Assembly: GCA_902826605.1 (NCBI GenBank)
Contig: CADEFM010000011.1
Location: 1-64,000 of the forward strand
Direction: 5' to 3'
DNA length: 64,000 nt
Origin: an uncultured Acidobacteriota bacterium
Lineage (GTDB): Bacteria > Acidobacteriota > Terriglobia > Bryobacterales > Bryobacteraceae
Positions 45,619 to 53,681 of this stretch are shown here, in pieces (the first letter of the stretch is position 1; each line of letters opens with the position of its first letter). A program made the position numbers and the translations under genes. The notes beneath the pieces are model-generated. The model ran no database searches. It was not told the DNA's origin and saw only the letters and a program-made list of their open reading frames with translations.

Positions 45619-46545
45619 GTGGTGGCTGGTTCCCGAATCCAACTGCGTGATAATATCCACGCATATGGCCATGCCATCCCTCTTCCCAAAGCCGCGACGC
45701 TGACTCCAGCCGTTCCTGAACACATCCCCGAATTGGGTCGCATCTGCTACGAGGCGTTCAAGGAATTACAGGACCGCCATCGCTTTCCCACCGACTTGGC
45801 CAGCGTCCAGGTGGCCAGGCAAGCGATTGGTCTGATGATCTCCCGGCCCGAATTCTACGGCGTCGTGGCGAAGGTCGGGGACGAACTGGCAGGGTCGAAT
45901 TTCTTGAGCATTGACGGCGAGGTGGCCGGCGTGGGCCCAATCACGGTGGATTCTGCGTTCCAGGGCCGCGACATCGGCCGGCAGTTAATGCTGGACGTCA
46001 TGCGTGAAGCTCGCGACCGCGGCATCGCCAGAGTCCGCCTGGTGCAGGAAAGCTTCAATGTGACCTCCATTTCGCTTTACGCCGCGCTGGGGTTTGAGAC
46101 GCGCCACGGCCTGGCGTTGATGCACCCGCCCGCCGCGGCATCCGAAGACCCGAGTGTGCGCCCCGCTGTCCCATCCGATCTCGATGCGCTCGACGCGCTC
46201 TGCCGCCGCATCTACAAGGTGAGCCGCCGCTCCGAACTGGCCATGTTCCTGGAAATCGGGTTTCCACTTTTTGCACGGGCGCGGGATGGCCGCATTGCCG
46301 CGTACCTTTCGCCCGGAATCTTCGGACATGGCGTTGCTGAAACCGAAGAGGACGCCGTGGCGCTGGCAATGCAGGCCGCCCGGCTATTGCCCGAACCCAC
46401 CACGGTCTTCTGCCCGGTCGATGAGCACCCCCTATTCCGCGCATTCCTCGGCGCCAAATTCCGAACGCTGAAAATGATGAACCTCATGACCATCGGCCCG
46501 TATGAAGTGCCGGAGCGGGTTTGGATGCCGTCGATCTTGTACTAA
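45619..46545 (+). CDS. GNAT-family N-acetyltransferase, two-domain
   Basis: 308 residues from GTG at 45619. The first GNAT half spans about 20-165 with VGPITVDSAFQGRDIGRQLM (acetyl-CoA pyrophosphate loop) and VQESFNVTSISLYAALGFE. The second half (about 178-300) keeps the fold pattern but the acetyl-CoA loop is not conserved, so it may be a structural or regulatory half, as in other double-GNAT proteins. Substrate unknown. Stands alone on the plus strand, after maf. Confidence 0.75.
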   Translation: MVAGSRIQLRDNIHAYGHAIPLPKAATLTPAVPEHIPELGRICYEAFKELQDRHRFPTDLASVQVARQAIGLMISRPEFYGVVAKVGDELAGSNFLSIDGEVAGVGPITVDSAFQGRDIGRQLMLDVMREARDRGIARVRLVQESFNVTSISLYAALGFETRHGLALMHPPAAASEDPSVRPAVPSDLDALDALCRRIYKVSRRSELAMFLEIGFPLFARARDGRIAAYLSPGIFGHGVAETEEDAVALAMQAARLLPEPTTVFCPVDEHPLFRAFLGAKFRTLKMMNLMTIGPYEVPERVWMPSILY

Positions 46546-46659
46546 GGTGCGCCGCGGTGACAGTTCTTGTCTCAGAAAGCGTCGGGTTAGTCCATGCGCC
46601 AATTCGCCGCCCTGGCCGGGTGTCGTGAGCTGCGATAAGATCAGGACTTAAGGAATCCC

Positions 46660-47430
46660 ATGAGCGCCAATCAAATTTATACCCCCGCCGACGTACAACG
46701 CTACTATGACGAGTGGACTGAGCGCTACTTGAATACGAGCGGCGATATCATTCAGGGCGCGCGTGCGTCGAGCATCGAGGAACTGCTCGGCTATACCGCG
46801 CTATCCGCGGGTTTCGAGCCCGGGGACAGGATTCTGGACGCCGGTTGTGGCGTGGCGGGGCCTGCGATATTCTTCGCTCAAAAAATCCCTCTGACGATAG
46901 AAGGTCTAACGATATCGGGCGTTCAGAAAGGCATCGCGGAGAGCAAAATCGATGCCGCCGGACTCTCCGGGAAGGTTAAGATCACGCAGGGCGACTACCA
47001 TGAACTGGACAAGATCTACCCGGCTGACTATTTCGACCGGGCTGTCTTTTTGGAGTCGCTGGGTCATGCCGCTAATCCCCCGCTTGTGCTCAAATCAGCG
47101 TACCAGGTCGTGAAGGACAGAGGACATATTTACATAAAAGATTTCTTTGTAAAAGAAACTTATGATGAATCTTTGAGCACGAAGATACGCACAATAGTAT
47201 CGAACATCAATAAACATTACAAATACAACACGCTCGACCTTGGCATTACAATTCATGGGCTTAGATCTGCGGGTTGGCACATCGTTTATATCAGACGCCC
47301 CAATTTTGTCCTAAACGCCGACGTTGCGGAGGAGTTCGCTATCAAGCACAACATAAACATCTTGGAGGGCGTGGGAGTCAAGATCGACCACGTGGAGTGG
47401 CTAGAAATTATGTGTCAAAAGGTGCGCTGA
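46660..47430 (+). CDS. SAM-dependent methyltransferase, tocopherol/sarcosine-methyltransferase-like
   Basis: 256 residues. Class I fold with the SAM loop DRILDAGCGVAGPAIFFA (about 57-74) and acidic strand ends IEGLTIS and GDYHEL. The pattern 'GCG.GG/AGPA' with TISGVQ is close to that of gamma-tocopherol and glycine/sarcosine N-methyltransferases. It is three bases upstream of the geranylgeranyl-reductase-like gene, so the pair is translated from one transcript. It has no extra domain. A role in methylating a prenylated product is inferred from its neighbours. Confidence 0.8.
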   Translation: MSANQIYTPADVQRYYDEWTERYLNTSGDIIQGARASSIEELLGYTALSAGFEPGDRILDAGCGVAGPAIFFAQKIPLTIEGLTISGVQKGIAESKIDAAGLSGKVKITQGDYHELDKIYPADYFDRAVFLESLGHAANPPLVLKSAYQVVKDRGHIYIKDFFVKETYDESLSTKIRTIVSNINKHYKYNTLDLGITIHGLRSAGWHIVYIRRPNFVLNADVAEEFAIKHNINILEGVGVKIDHVEWLEIMCQKVR

Positions 47431-47433
47431 GCC

Positions 47434-49026
47434 GTGCCCGAAGACCGCCGGGATGTGGTAATCGTGGGCACCGGCCCCGCGGGAATTGCGTTCGCGCGGT
47501 CCCTGTTGAACCTGGGCTCCTCCGCGCGGATTCTGATGTTGGAGAAGGGCGTGCACCCGCGCGATAAAGTGTGCGGAGATGCCCTCACTTACCTGTCCGT
47601 TCCACTCGTTCAAGAGATTTTTCCGGAGCTGAGCGCAACGATTCCCACTCAGAGTTTCACGCGACGCTATCGCTTTTACTTTCCAAACGGCAGATATATC
47701 AGCGGCGGGGACGGCCAGTTGGATATGATGCCACGCTGCCAGTTCGATGCGGTACTTTGCGAAACTCTTCGCGGTAGGCCCATCGAGATCATGAGCCGCA
47801 CTACCGTAGTTGGTCTTCTCAAGAATGGCGCTCGCGTGACCGGCGTGGTGGCTGAGCATGAAGGGAGCCGGTTCGAGATCGCCGCGGACCTGGTCGTAGG
47901 CGCCGATGGCTCAACGGGCATCGTGCGACAACTGGTCCGCGGAACGCGAGGCCACGCCCCCGGGGTGGCTGTGCGGCAGTATGTTCGACAAATACCGGAG
48001 ACGGAAGATGGTCTTGTGTTCATCATCGACCCGGAGAACAACGGCTATTTCTGGATCTTCCCCTACCTTGCCGGAGCCGAGCAATGGGCGAACGTCGGAT
48101 ACTATGCACCAAGCGGAAACAGAGTGCGGCTAAAGGATCGGTTCCAGGAAATCCTCGCGTGGCCCACAGTGAAACGATATCTCGGCTCAGGGGAGTTTCA
48201 AGGAAAACTGGTAGGTTTCCCGCTCAACCTCATGAGTACACGGTGGACGACTATGACACTGGACGGACCGGTCTGGGGACCAGGCTACCTCCTGCTCGGG
48301 GACGCTGCGGGTCTCATTAGCCCTTATACGGGCGAGGGCATCGCTGGAGCGCTGCATTCGGGAAAGGTCGCGGCCGCTCTCTATGTCGCCGGCTTGCCCG
48401 AAGAGGAGCGCGGGGCTCGATATGAACGCGAAATCCTTCGGTTCGCGCGGTCCAACTATGAACTTGCAGAGGTCTTCGCCGTATTTCGACTCCCAAGCTT
48501 ATTACCGCGGCCTCTCCGGAATCTGTACATGCGGGTGCTGCCTTCGTTGTCAGAAAGGCGGCAGCGCAAGGTTTCCGTCTCAACTGGCGTTGCTCCGCAC
48601 GTAGCCGGTCGCGCATTCGACTACTGGGCTCTCCGGACGGAGCCGGGCAACCGGGCACAGCTAGAGCAGCCGAAAGCCGGCACGGATTGCGTTCGCGTTG
48701 TGATCAGCGCCGCTTCCAACAGCGCCCCGTGGGCAATCCAACTCAATCATGGTGGTTTTACGACGCGGGCCAGCGCTCGATATAAAGTTACCGTGCGCGC
48801 CCGTTCTGACCAACCGAAATTAATTTCGGTTGGCCTCGCGAAGAACGTCGCGCCTTGGGACGGCCTGGGATTCTACCAGGAACTTACCTTGAACTCGGCG
48901 TGGCGTCAATTCGACTTCGAGTTCCAAGCCCTCGAAGACTGCGGTCGGGCGCGTCTCCACTTCGATCTTGCCAAAAGCACCACCAGCGTGGAAATCGACG
49001 GCGTGACAATCCGTCTTGCGTCGTAG
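47434..49026 (+). CDS. Geranylgeranyl-reductase-like flavoprotein fused to one beta module
   Basis: 530 residues from GTG at 47434. N-terminal FAD site VVIVGTGPAGIAFARSL (8-24), then a conserved KVCGDAL (about 46-52), GADGSTGIVRQLV near 155 and FAD site LLLGDAAGLISPYTGEGIAGALHSG near 287-311: the layout of the geranylgeranyl reductase family. Residues about 405-530 are one copy of the ~130-residue module also found in the UbiA and glycosyltransferase proteins (PWAIQLN, RARSDQP, APWDGLGFYQEL, RLHFDLAKSTTSVEI). Such reductases saturate prenyl chains of lipids, chlorophyll or quinones. The fusion to this module is unusual. Confidence 0.8.
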   Translation: MPEDRRDVVIVGTGPAGIAFARSLLNLGSSARILMLEKGVHPRDKVCGDALTYLSVPLVQEIFPELSATIPTQSFTRRYRFYFPNGRYISGGDGQLDMMPRCQFDAVLCETLRGRPIEIMSRTTVVGLLKNGARVTGVVAEHEGSRFEIAADLVVGADGSTGIVRQLVRGTRGHAPGVAVRQYVRQIPETEDGLVFIIDPENNGYFWIFPYLAGAEQWANVGYYAPSGNRVRLKDRFQEILAWPTVKRYLGSGEFQGKLVGFPLNLMSTRWTTMTLDGPVWGPGYLLLGDAAGLISPYTGEGIAGALHSGKVAAALYVAGLPEEERGARYEREILRFARSNYELAEVFAVFRLPSLLPRPLRNLYMRVLPSLSERRQRKVSVSTGVAPHVAGRAFDYWALRTEPGNRAQLEQPKAGTDCVRVVISAASNSAPWAIQLNHGGFTTRASARYKVTVRARSDQPKLISVGLAKNVAPWDGLGFYQELTLNSAWRQFDFEFQALEDCGRARLHFDLAKSTTSVEIDGVTIRLAS

Positions 49027-49035
49027 GAGCCAATT

Positions 49036-49060
49036 GCAGCCCCTTTTCTTCGCCGTACAA
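49036..49060 (+). repeat. Left copy of a direct repeat flanking the UbiA gene
   Basis: TTGCA-G-CCCCTTTTCTTCGCCGTACAA here matches TTGCA-TT-CCCCTTTTCTTCGCCGTACAA at 52320-52347, 21 bases being identical in both (49040-49060 and 52327-52347). The copy lies between the stop codons of the flavoprotein gene and of the UbiA gene. Confidence 0.9.
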
Positions 49061-49083
49061 GAACCTGCGAGTCCTTCTGAAAC

Positions 49084-52000
49084 TCATTCCTCTAGTTCGA
49101 CTAAGACTGACTCTGGGAACGCCATGGTGAGTTCTTGAACTTCTACGCTGGTAGCGTCGCCCCCTAACCATAACCCACAACAGACACCGACATCATCTGC
49201 CTGGCTGGTGATGGTGAGCTTAAATGTGCGCCACTCGGTGTCGAGTTGCACCTCCTGAGTGGCGTCAATGGAGGCCCACGGTTCATGGCACTGCCATGCG
49301 CCCAGTACTGCCGTTCTCTTGCCGTCAGCCCGCGCAACAACCCGTATGCAATACTGCTCCTTATCCCGAATTGCCACACACGGACGAAAAAGCTGGATTG
49401 CCCACGTTTGTGAACCTGGATTCGCGATAGACACCCTCCAAGACCCATCGGCGACCTGCCGAACGTCGGCGGAAGCCCCGTCCGCGGTCCCTAAAGTTCC
49501 ATTCCAGGGCTTGAAGACTTCCCACTCACGGATCTCGACAGCGGACCGGGCCCCCGGAGCCCATAGAGCCAATCGACAGGCAGCGTCGTCCGGGTCCGCG
49601 GCGCAAATTAGGCTAAAGGTCTGCCATTCTGGCGTAAGTTTCAGTTCGTGATGCGAGCTAACGGATGCCCACGGCTCGTGATTCTGCCATAAGCCGATGA
49701 TCGTCTTGCGCGTAGTATCCGTTCGCGCCGTAAGCTCAATCAAAAACCGTTCCCCGCTCTTCACCGGTCTGGCGGGCAAGTAATAGTCCAGCTCCCAGGT
49801 CTCAAACCAGGGATCTTGAACCGCCCGGGCCTTGCCAGGATGCTGGATTTGGGCGGCGTCGGCGTCGGCGCTTGCCAGTGCGCTGACCAAGCATCCGTAG
49901 ATTTTCATGGCACGAATTTCGATGGATGCAGCCTCACATCCCAACCACAAACCGAGCCTGCCCGCTGTGTCCGACCGGGTTGCGGCAAAAATGAAATCGT
50001 AAGACTGCCATTCTTCGGACAAGCTTAACTCCTGGAACAGTCCCAGGGATTCCCAGGGCGCACGGTTCTGCCAGAGACCCACGGATACATTACGGGGTAT
50101 ATCCGAGCGCAGGATCATCGACAAGGCCAGATCCTGGCCCTCCCCAACGGAAAGCGTTGGCCTGTAGATTCCAATCTGCCAAGGGGCCCCTCCAGGCTGA
50201 TCAATCTCAACACGAACCACGCCATTTTCGCGATCCGCCAGGGTGAGCTGCGCGCTGGCAGCTTCGAACCCGCTTTCCTCGGAGACGGTAAAGGATCCTT
50301 GCCAACATTCCTGCACCTGCAGCTTGCGGATCTCCACCGAGGTGTTGTCTCCGCCTAGCCACAAGCCCGCAACCATGGTCTGTTCTTCGTTGCCAGGGGT
50401 GTTGAAACCCAGCCTCTGTGTTGTCCACTCCGTGGATAGCTCGATTTCCTGAAAGAGTCCGGCGGACTGCATCGGTTCACAGTTTAGCCACAGCCCTGCG
50501 ATCACCTTTCGCGGCCGATCTGACCGCGCCGTCAGAGTGAATTCGCAGTATGCCTGCGTCAGGACCTTAATCTCCAAACCGTAGAGTCCCAAGGCCCAAG
50601 GAGGCTCGCCAGCTGACGATATCTCCACTCGGACTCCATTGCCGTCATCGGCCGGCGGAACCAGAGCCGCTTCTACTTTCCCGTGCGCCGCCCTTAACTG
50701 ACCACTCCACCGCTCCCCGGATTGTTTCATTTCCAAGCCGCCAATCTCTATGGCCGTAGGATCTCCACCGGCAAAAATCCCGCATCTGGCAAACGGTTCA
50801 TCCTGGGTGGCCTCAAACTGTAGCAGGAACTTTTGCCACTCCGGTGTTAGGCTGACCCGTGCGTGCAGTCCTAATGAATCCCATGGGGCGTCGCTTTGGC
50901 TCGCGGCTGCCACCACATGTCGTGCGCGGTCCGCGCGAGCCCGAAAACTGACGTTGTAGCGGGTTCCGCGTTGCACGGGCTTACCGAACCGGAACACTCC
51001 AACAGCCTCGGGCTTTACGCCGCATTTCTTGAATTCAATGCGCATGCCGCCAGTCGGCAGTTTCCTCATTTTGACTGCGGCGGCGTCGATAGTGCTGAGC
51101 GTGCCTTTCCACACCAGCTGCGTCCTGAGCATGGACCATGCAAACTTAATATCGGACAGCGCCTCTTTGCAGTTGCGAAGGAACAGCAAGGGCAACAACG
51201 CCGGGACAAGGAAGAGGATCGGCTCGCGTAGCCCCAGATGGATGCCTAACGCCAGCGGAAAGTACAGTTCATAGAATGGGTTACTGGTCCACACGATAGG
51301 AAGAAGCAAATCGCCATATTTGTCCCGGGAATAGATGTGTACGGCCGTCGTCACCTTCAACCAACTCATGCCGAAGAAGATCATCGCACTTGGCAGAACG
51401 ATCGGCGCGACCCGGGACAGGACTACGGCAAAGACCAGGAATGCGATGATCTCCCATCGGAACAAACGCAACGACAGCTTCTTAATCCGTTCATAGTCGA
51501 GCTGTGCGGCGAAGGTTTCCACTCCGGCGGAAAGATCGCTCTGCAGATCCTTCAACTCGTGCATGATGATGCCCTTGAGGCCGACCATTGACGCCCAGAA
51601 AACCGCGGTTAATGGATAGAGCAGCGGTTCCATTGAACCGGCGTCCCACTCTGCCGAAGGGGCAAAGGCGAAGAGGGAGATAACAAAAAGGCACGGCACC
51701 ACATGGGCGCCCGAAGCATCCGCCACCACACCCAGCCATCCCCGCTCCTTCAGCCGTAGCGGCGGAATGGAGTAAATCGAAGGCAAGGCGTATTCGGCTA
51801 ACAGCAGTGCGACCGATACGCTGGAGTAGTCGAGCAATAGAGCCGGTGTAAAGCCGCAACCGAGGGTTAGCAGAACGAAGCCCCATCGTTGCCATGGCTT
51901 GAACGACTCGGCGACGTTCTTTTTGCCTGCTGCCCGGTCAGCTTCCAGATCGAAAATATCATTAATCAGGTGGCCGTAGGCGCCCGCACACATGGCGGTC

Positions 52001-52143
52001 AGGAGAATTGCCAGCACATAGGCAAGGCTTTCGTTCGCGGAAACACCATAGATAAGTGCAGCGCCGAATGCTAGGCCAAAGACAGGCGGAATTTTGGAAT
52101 TCCACCAGTTATCTGAGCGAGCGATCACGGCAATAGAAGGCAT
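49084..52143 (-). CDS. UbiA-family prenyltransferase with five tandem beta modules
   Basis: 1019 residues from the ATG at 52143 (MPSIAVIARSDNWWNSKIPP); the open frame extends further upstream but that part overlaps the lexA promoter and has no family resemblance. Residues 1-325 are a UbiA prenyltransferase with eight or nine membrane helices. The first aspartate motif is NDIFDLEAD (61-69), the second HELKDLQSD (195-203), so both Mg-diphosphate sites are intact. Residues about 345-1008 hold five modules of ~130 residues (345-474, 476-612, 613-751, 752-878, 879-1008). UbiA proteins are normally 280-330 residues, so two thirds of this protein is new. The modules follow the last helix; which membrane face they occupy is not certain. 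Substrate unknown. Confidence 0.82.
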   Translation of the reverse strand: MPSIAVIARSDNWWNSKIPPVFGLAFGAALIYGVSANESLAYVLAILLTAMCAGAYGHLINDIFDLEADRAAGKKNVAESFKPWQRWGFVLLTLGCGFTPALLLDYSSVSVALLLAEYALPSIYSIPPLRLKERGWLGVVADASGAHVVPCLFVISLFAFAPSAEWDAGSMEPLLYPLTAVFWASMVGLKGIIMHELKDLQSDLSAGVETFAAQLDYERIKKLSLRLFRWEIIAFLVFAVVLSRVAPIVLPSAMIFFGMSWLKVTTAVHIYSRDKYGDLLLPIVWTSNPFYELYFPLALGIHLGLREPILFLVPALLPLLFLRNCKEALSDIKFAWSMLRTQLVWKGTLSTIDAAAVKMRKLPTGGMRIEFKKCGVKPEAVGVFRFGKPVQRGTRYNVSFRARADRARHVVAAASQSDAPWDSLGLHARVSLTPEWQKFLLQFEATQDEPFARCGIFAGGDPTAIEIGGLEMKQSGERWSGQLRAAHGKVEAALVPPADDGNGVRVEISSAGEPPWALGLYGLEIKVLTQAYCEFTLTARSDRPRKVIAGLWLNCEPMQSAGLFQEIELSTEWTTQRLGFNTPGNEEQTMVAGLWLGGDNTSVEIRKLQVQECWQGSFTVSEESGFEAASAQLTLADRENGVVRVEIDQPGGAPWQIGIYRPTLSVGEGQDLALSMILRSDIPRNVSVGLWQNRAPWESLGLFQELSLSEEWQSYDFIFAATRSDTAGRLGLWLGCEAASIEIRAMKIYGCLVSALASADADAAQIQHPGKARAVQDPWFETWELDYYLPARPVKSGERFLIELTARTDTTRKTIIGLWQNHEPWASVSSHHELKLTPEWQTFSLICAADPDDAACRLALWAPGARSAVEIREWEVFKPWNGTLGTADGASADVRQVADGSWRVSIANPGSQTWAIQLFRPCVAIRDKEQYCIRVVARADGKRTAVLGAWQCHEPWASIDATQEVQLDTEWRTFKLTITSQADDVGVCCGLWLGGDATSVEVQELTMAFPESVLVELEE
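49120..51111 (-). repeat. Five tandem ~130-codon coding repeats (beta modules) in the UbiA gene
   Basis: Each unit has the same string of landmarks: a W-x-x-x-L/F-Y/F strand, a T/S-A-R-S/A/T-D turn, an E/A-P-W/M-x-S-x-G/D-L/A strand, an E-W-x-x-F/Q strand and a closing strand ending S/T-S/A-V/I-E-I/V. Units 2, 3 and 5 also share LWLGGD/C near the end. The same landmarks occur at residues 365-500 and 955-1090 of the glycosyltransferase polyprotein and at 405-530 of the flavoprotein. The pattern resembles family 4/9-type carbohydrate-binding jelly rolls; that link is my inference. Confidence 0.8.
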
Positions 52144-52319
52144 TGTGCTTGTCGGAGGACGACCCGGCCGACGTCTTGTACCAGTCTGACAGAGAGAGTA
52201 TATCGCGGGCAGGGGTTCGTCGATGTGGGCGACCCCTTCAGCCGCATCCCTTTGCCGGTGGACGCCCCGACGCCCAAGCCATGGCGACTTGTGCTTAAAG
52301 AGCAAGAATGCCAAACACG

Positions 52320-52348
52320 TTGCATTCCCCTTTTCTTCGCCGTACAAT
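52320..52348 (+). promoter_or_regulatory. Probable lexA promoter
   Basis: TTGCAT (52320-52325), a 17-base spacer and TACAAT (52343-52348). The -10 box ends six bases before the lexA ATG at 52355, so transcription would begin at or next to the start codon and the mRNA would be leaderless or nearly so. The spacer and -10 region coincide with the right copy of the direct repeat that flanks the UbiA gene. No LexA box was recognised. Confidence 0.55.
52327..52347 (+). repeat. Right copy of the direct repeat flanking the UbiA gene
   Basis: CCCCTTTTCTTCGCCGTACAA, identical to 49040-49060. It is embedded in the lexA promoter, which suggests that this is the original location and that the left copy arose when the UbiA segment was added. 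Confidence 0.9.
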
Positions 52349-52354
52349 GTGATC

Positions 52355-52978
52355 ATGGCTCTAACCAAACGCCAAAAAGATTTCCTGGCCTTCCTCGCGG
52401 GTTTCCTTGAAAAAAAAGGCTATAGCCCCAGCTATGAGGAGATCGCCGAAGGGTTGGATCTGGCCTCGCTGGCGACCGTGCACAAGCACGTGCAATCGCT
52501 CGAATCGAAGGATTATTTGCGGCGTGGGTTCAACCAGAGCCGGTCTCTTGAAATCACGCGCAAGTATTACGAGGAAGAGCGACAGAACAAGCAAGTCCCC
52601 GCCCCCATCGAAATTCCTATGCTGGGCCGCATCGCGGCTGGAGCTCCGGTGGAGGCCATCGCGGGCGAAGATACATTGAATTTCGCCGATTTCGCGGGCG
52701 ATCCGGACACCTATGCGTTGAAAGTCCGCGGGGAGTCGATGATCGAGGATCATATCTGCGATGGGGATTACGTGCTGATTGAAAAAACCTCGCACGTGCG
52801 GGACGGAGATATTGTCGTGGCGTTGGTGGACGGCTTCGAAACCACTCTGAAGCGGCTTTATCGCGAGGGTGACAAAGTGCGGCTGCAACCGGCCAATGCC
52901 GCCATGCAGCCCATTCTGGTGCCGAAACAGAACGTACAGGTGCAGGGCAAACTGCTCGCGGTGCTGCGAAAATACTAA
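52355..52978 (+). CDS. lexA: SOS repressor LexA
   Basis: 207 residues from the ATG at 52355. The N-terminal winged helix reads KRQKDFLAFLAGFLEKKGYSPSYEEIAEGL with a recognition-helix region SLATVHKHVQSLE. The Ala-Gly self-cleavage site is in RIAAGAPVEA (about residue 92), the catalytic serine in RGESM (about 129) and the lysine in TTLKRL (about 166). It represses DNA-damage genes until RecA-driven self-cleavage. recN and rarA in the same window are candidate targets. Convergent with the ydcF-like gene, two bases apart. Confidence 0.95.
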   Translation: MALTKRQKDFLAFLAGFLEKKGYSPSYEEIAEGLDLASLATVHKHVQSLESKDYLRRGFNQSRSLEITRKYYEEERQNKQVPAPIEIPMLGRIAAGAPVEAIAGEDTLNFADFAGDPDTYALKVRGESMIEDHICDGDYVLIEKTSHVRDGDIVVALVDGFETTLKRLYREGDKVRLQPANAAMQPILVPKQNVQVQGKLLAVLRKY

Positions 52979-52980
52979 CG

Positions 52981-53592
52981 CTATAGAGGAATACCAATCC
53001 TCCACAGGCCGTAAGCGATGGCCTGGCGGACGTACAACCATTGCTGCCGCCAGTCCTCGCGCACTTCCGAAGGGCGTGGCGACCCGTAGACGTCTATGCC
53101 GCGGGATTCCAGCATTTTCTTGACGCGGTAGATGTGGTAGCCGTCGCTCACCACGATGCACGATTTCAAATCCAAACGTTGCATGATCTCCGCTGCCGCA
53201 ACGGTGCTTTCCACGGTGCTGGATCCCTGGGTTTCGCTGATAATGGCTTCCGATGGGATTCCGCGCCTGCTCAGATAGGCTCTGCCAACTTCAGCTTCCG
53301 TAAATGTGGGGTCTCCGCCCGCGCCTCCGGTGGTTAGAATACGCGGAGCCAGGCCCTGATGGTAAAGGAACAGTGCATGATTCAGCCGGGCTTCCAGCAC
53401 CGGCGATGGCCGGCCTCTGTATTCAGCGGCGCCGAGCACCACGATAACGTCCGAGGGCCGCTCCACGCCCTCCATCGATTGCGCACGAATTTCGCCTGCG
53501 ATCGCTGCAATTCGCCAAGCCACTGCCACGGCGGCCAGCAGCAGGACCAACCCGCCAGCGGCAAGCCAGCGCCTTTGCGAACGGCGGTTCAT
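52981..53592 (-). CDS. YdcF/SanA-like DUF218 protein
   Basis: 203 residues. One N-terminal membrane segment (about 9-26) and a DUF218 domain with DVIVVLGAAEYRGRPSPVLEARLNHAL, ILTTGGAGG, EGSSTVESTVAAAE-like and CIVVSDGYHIYRVKKML. Members such as SanA, ElyC and YdcF sit in the inner membrane and affect peptidoglycan or polyprenyl-phosphate metabolism. No partner gene on the same strand. Confidence 0.82.
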   Translation of the reverse strand: MNRRSQRRWLAAGGLVLLLAAVAVAWRIAAIAGEIRAQSMEGVERPSDVIVVLGAAEYRGRPSPVLEARLNHALFLYHQGLAPRILTTGGAGGDPTFTEAEVGRAYLSRRGIPSEAIISETQGSSTVESTVAAAEIMQRLDLKSCIVVSDGYHIYRVKKMLESRGIDVYGSPRPSEVREDWRQQWLYVRQAIAYGLWRIGIPL

Positions 53593-53681
53593 TTGCTCGA
53601 ATTCATCTTTCGTTAGGGGCCGCCCTTTAGGGGACGCCCTGCCGCCATGTGCGCTATGCTGGGCGTTCAGAAATTATTGTA

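Noticed and set aside
52144..52368. Longer N-terminus of the UbiA protein
   Set aside because: The extension overlaps the lexA promoter and start, has no family resemblance, and a good ATG with UbiA-like sequence lies at 52143.
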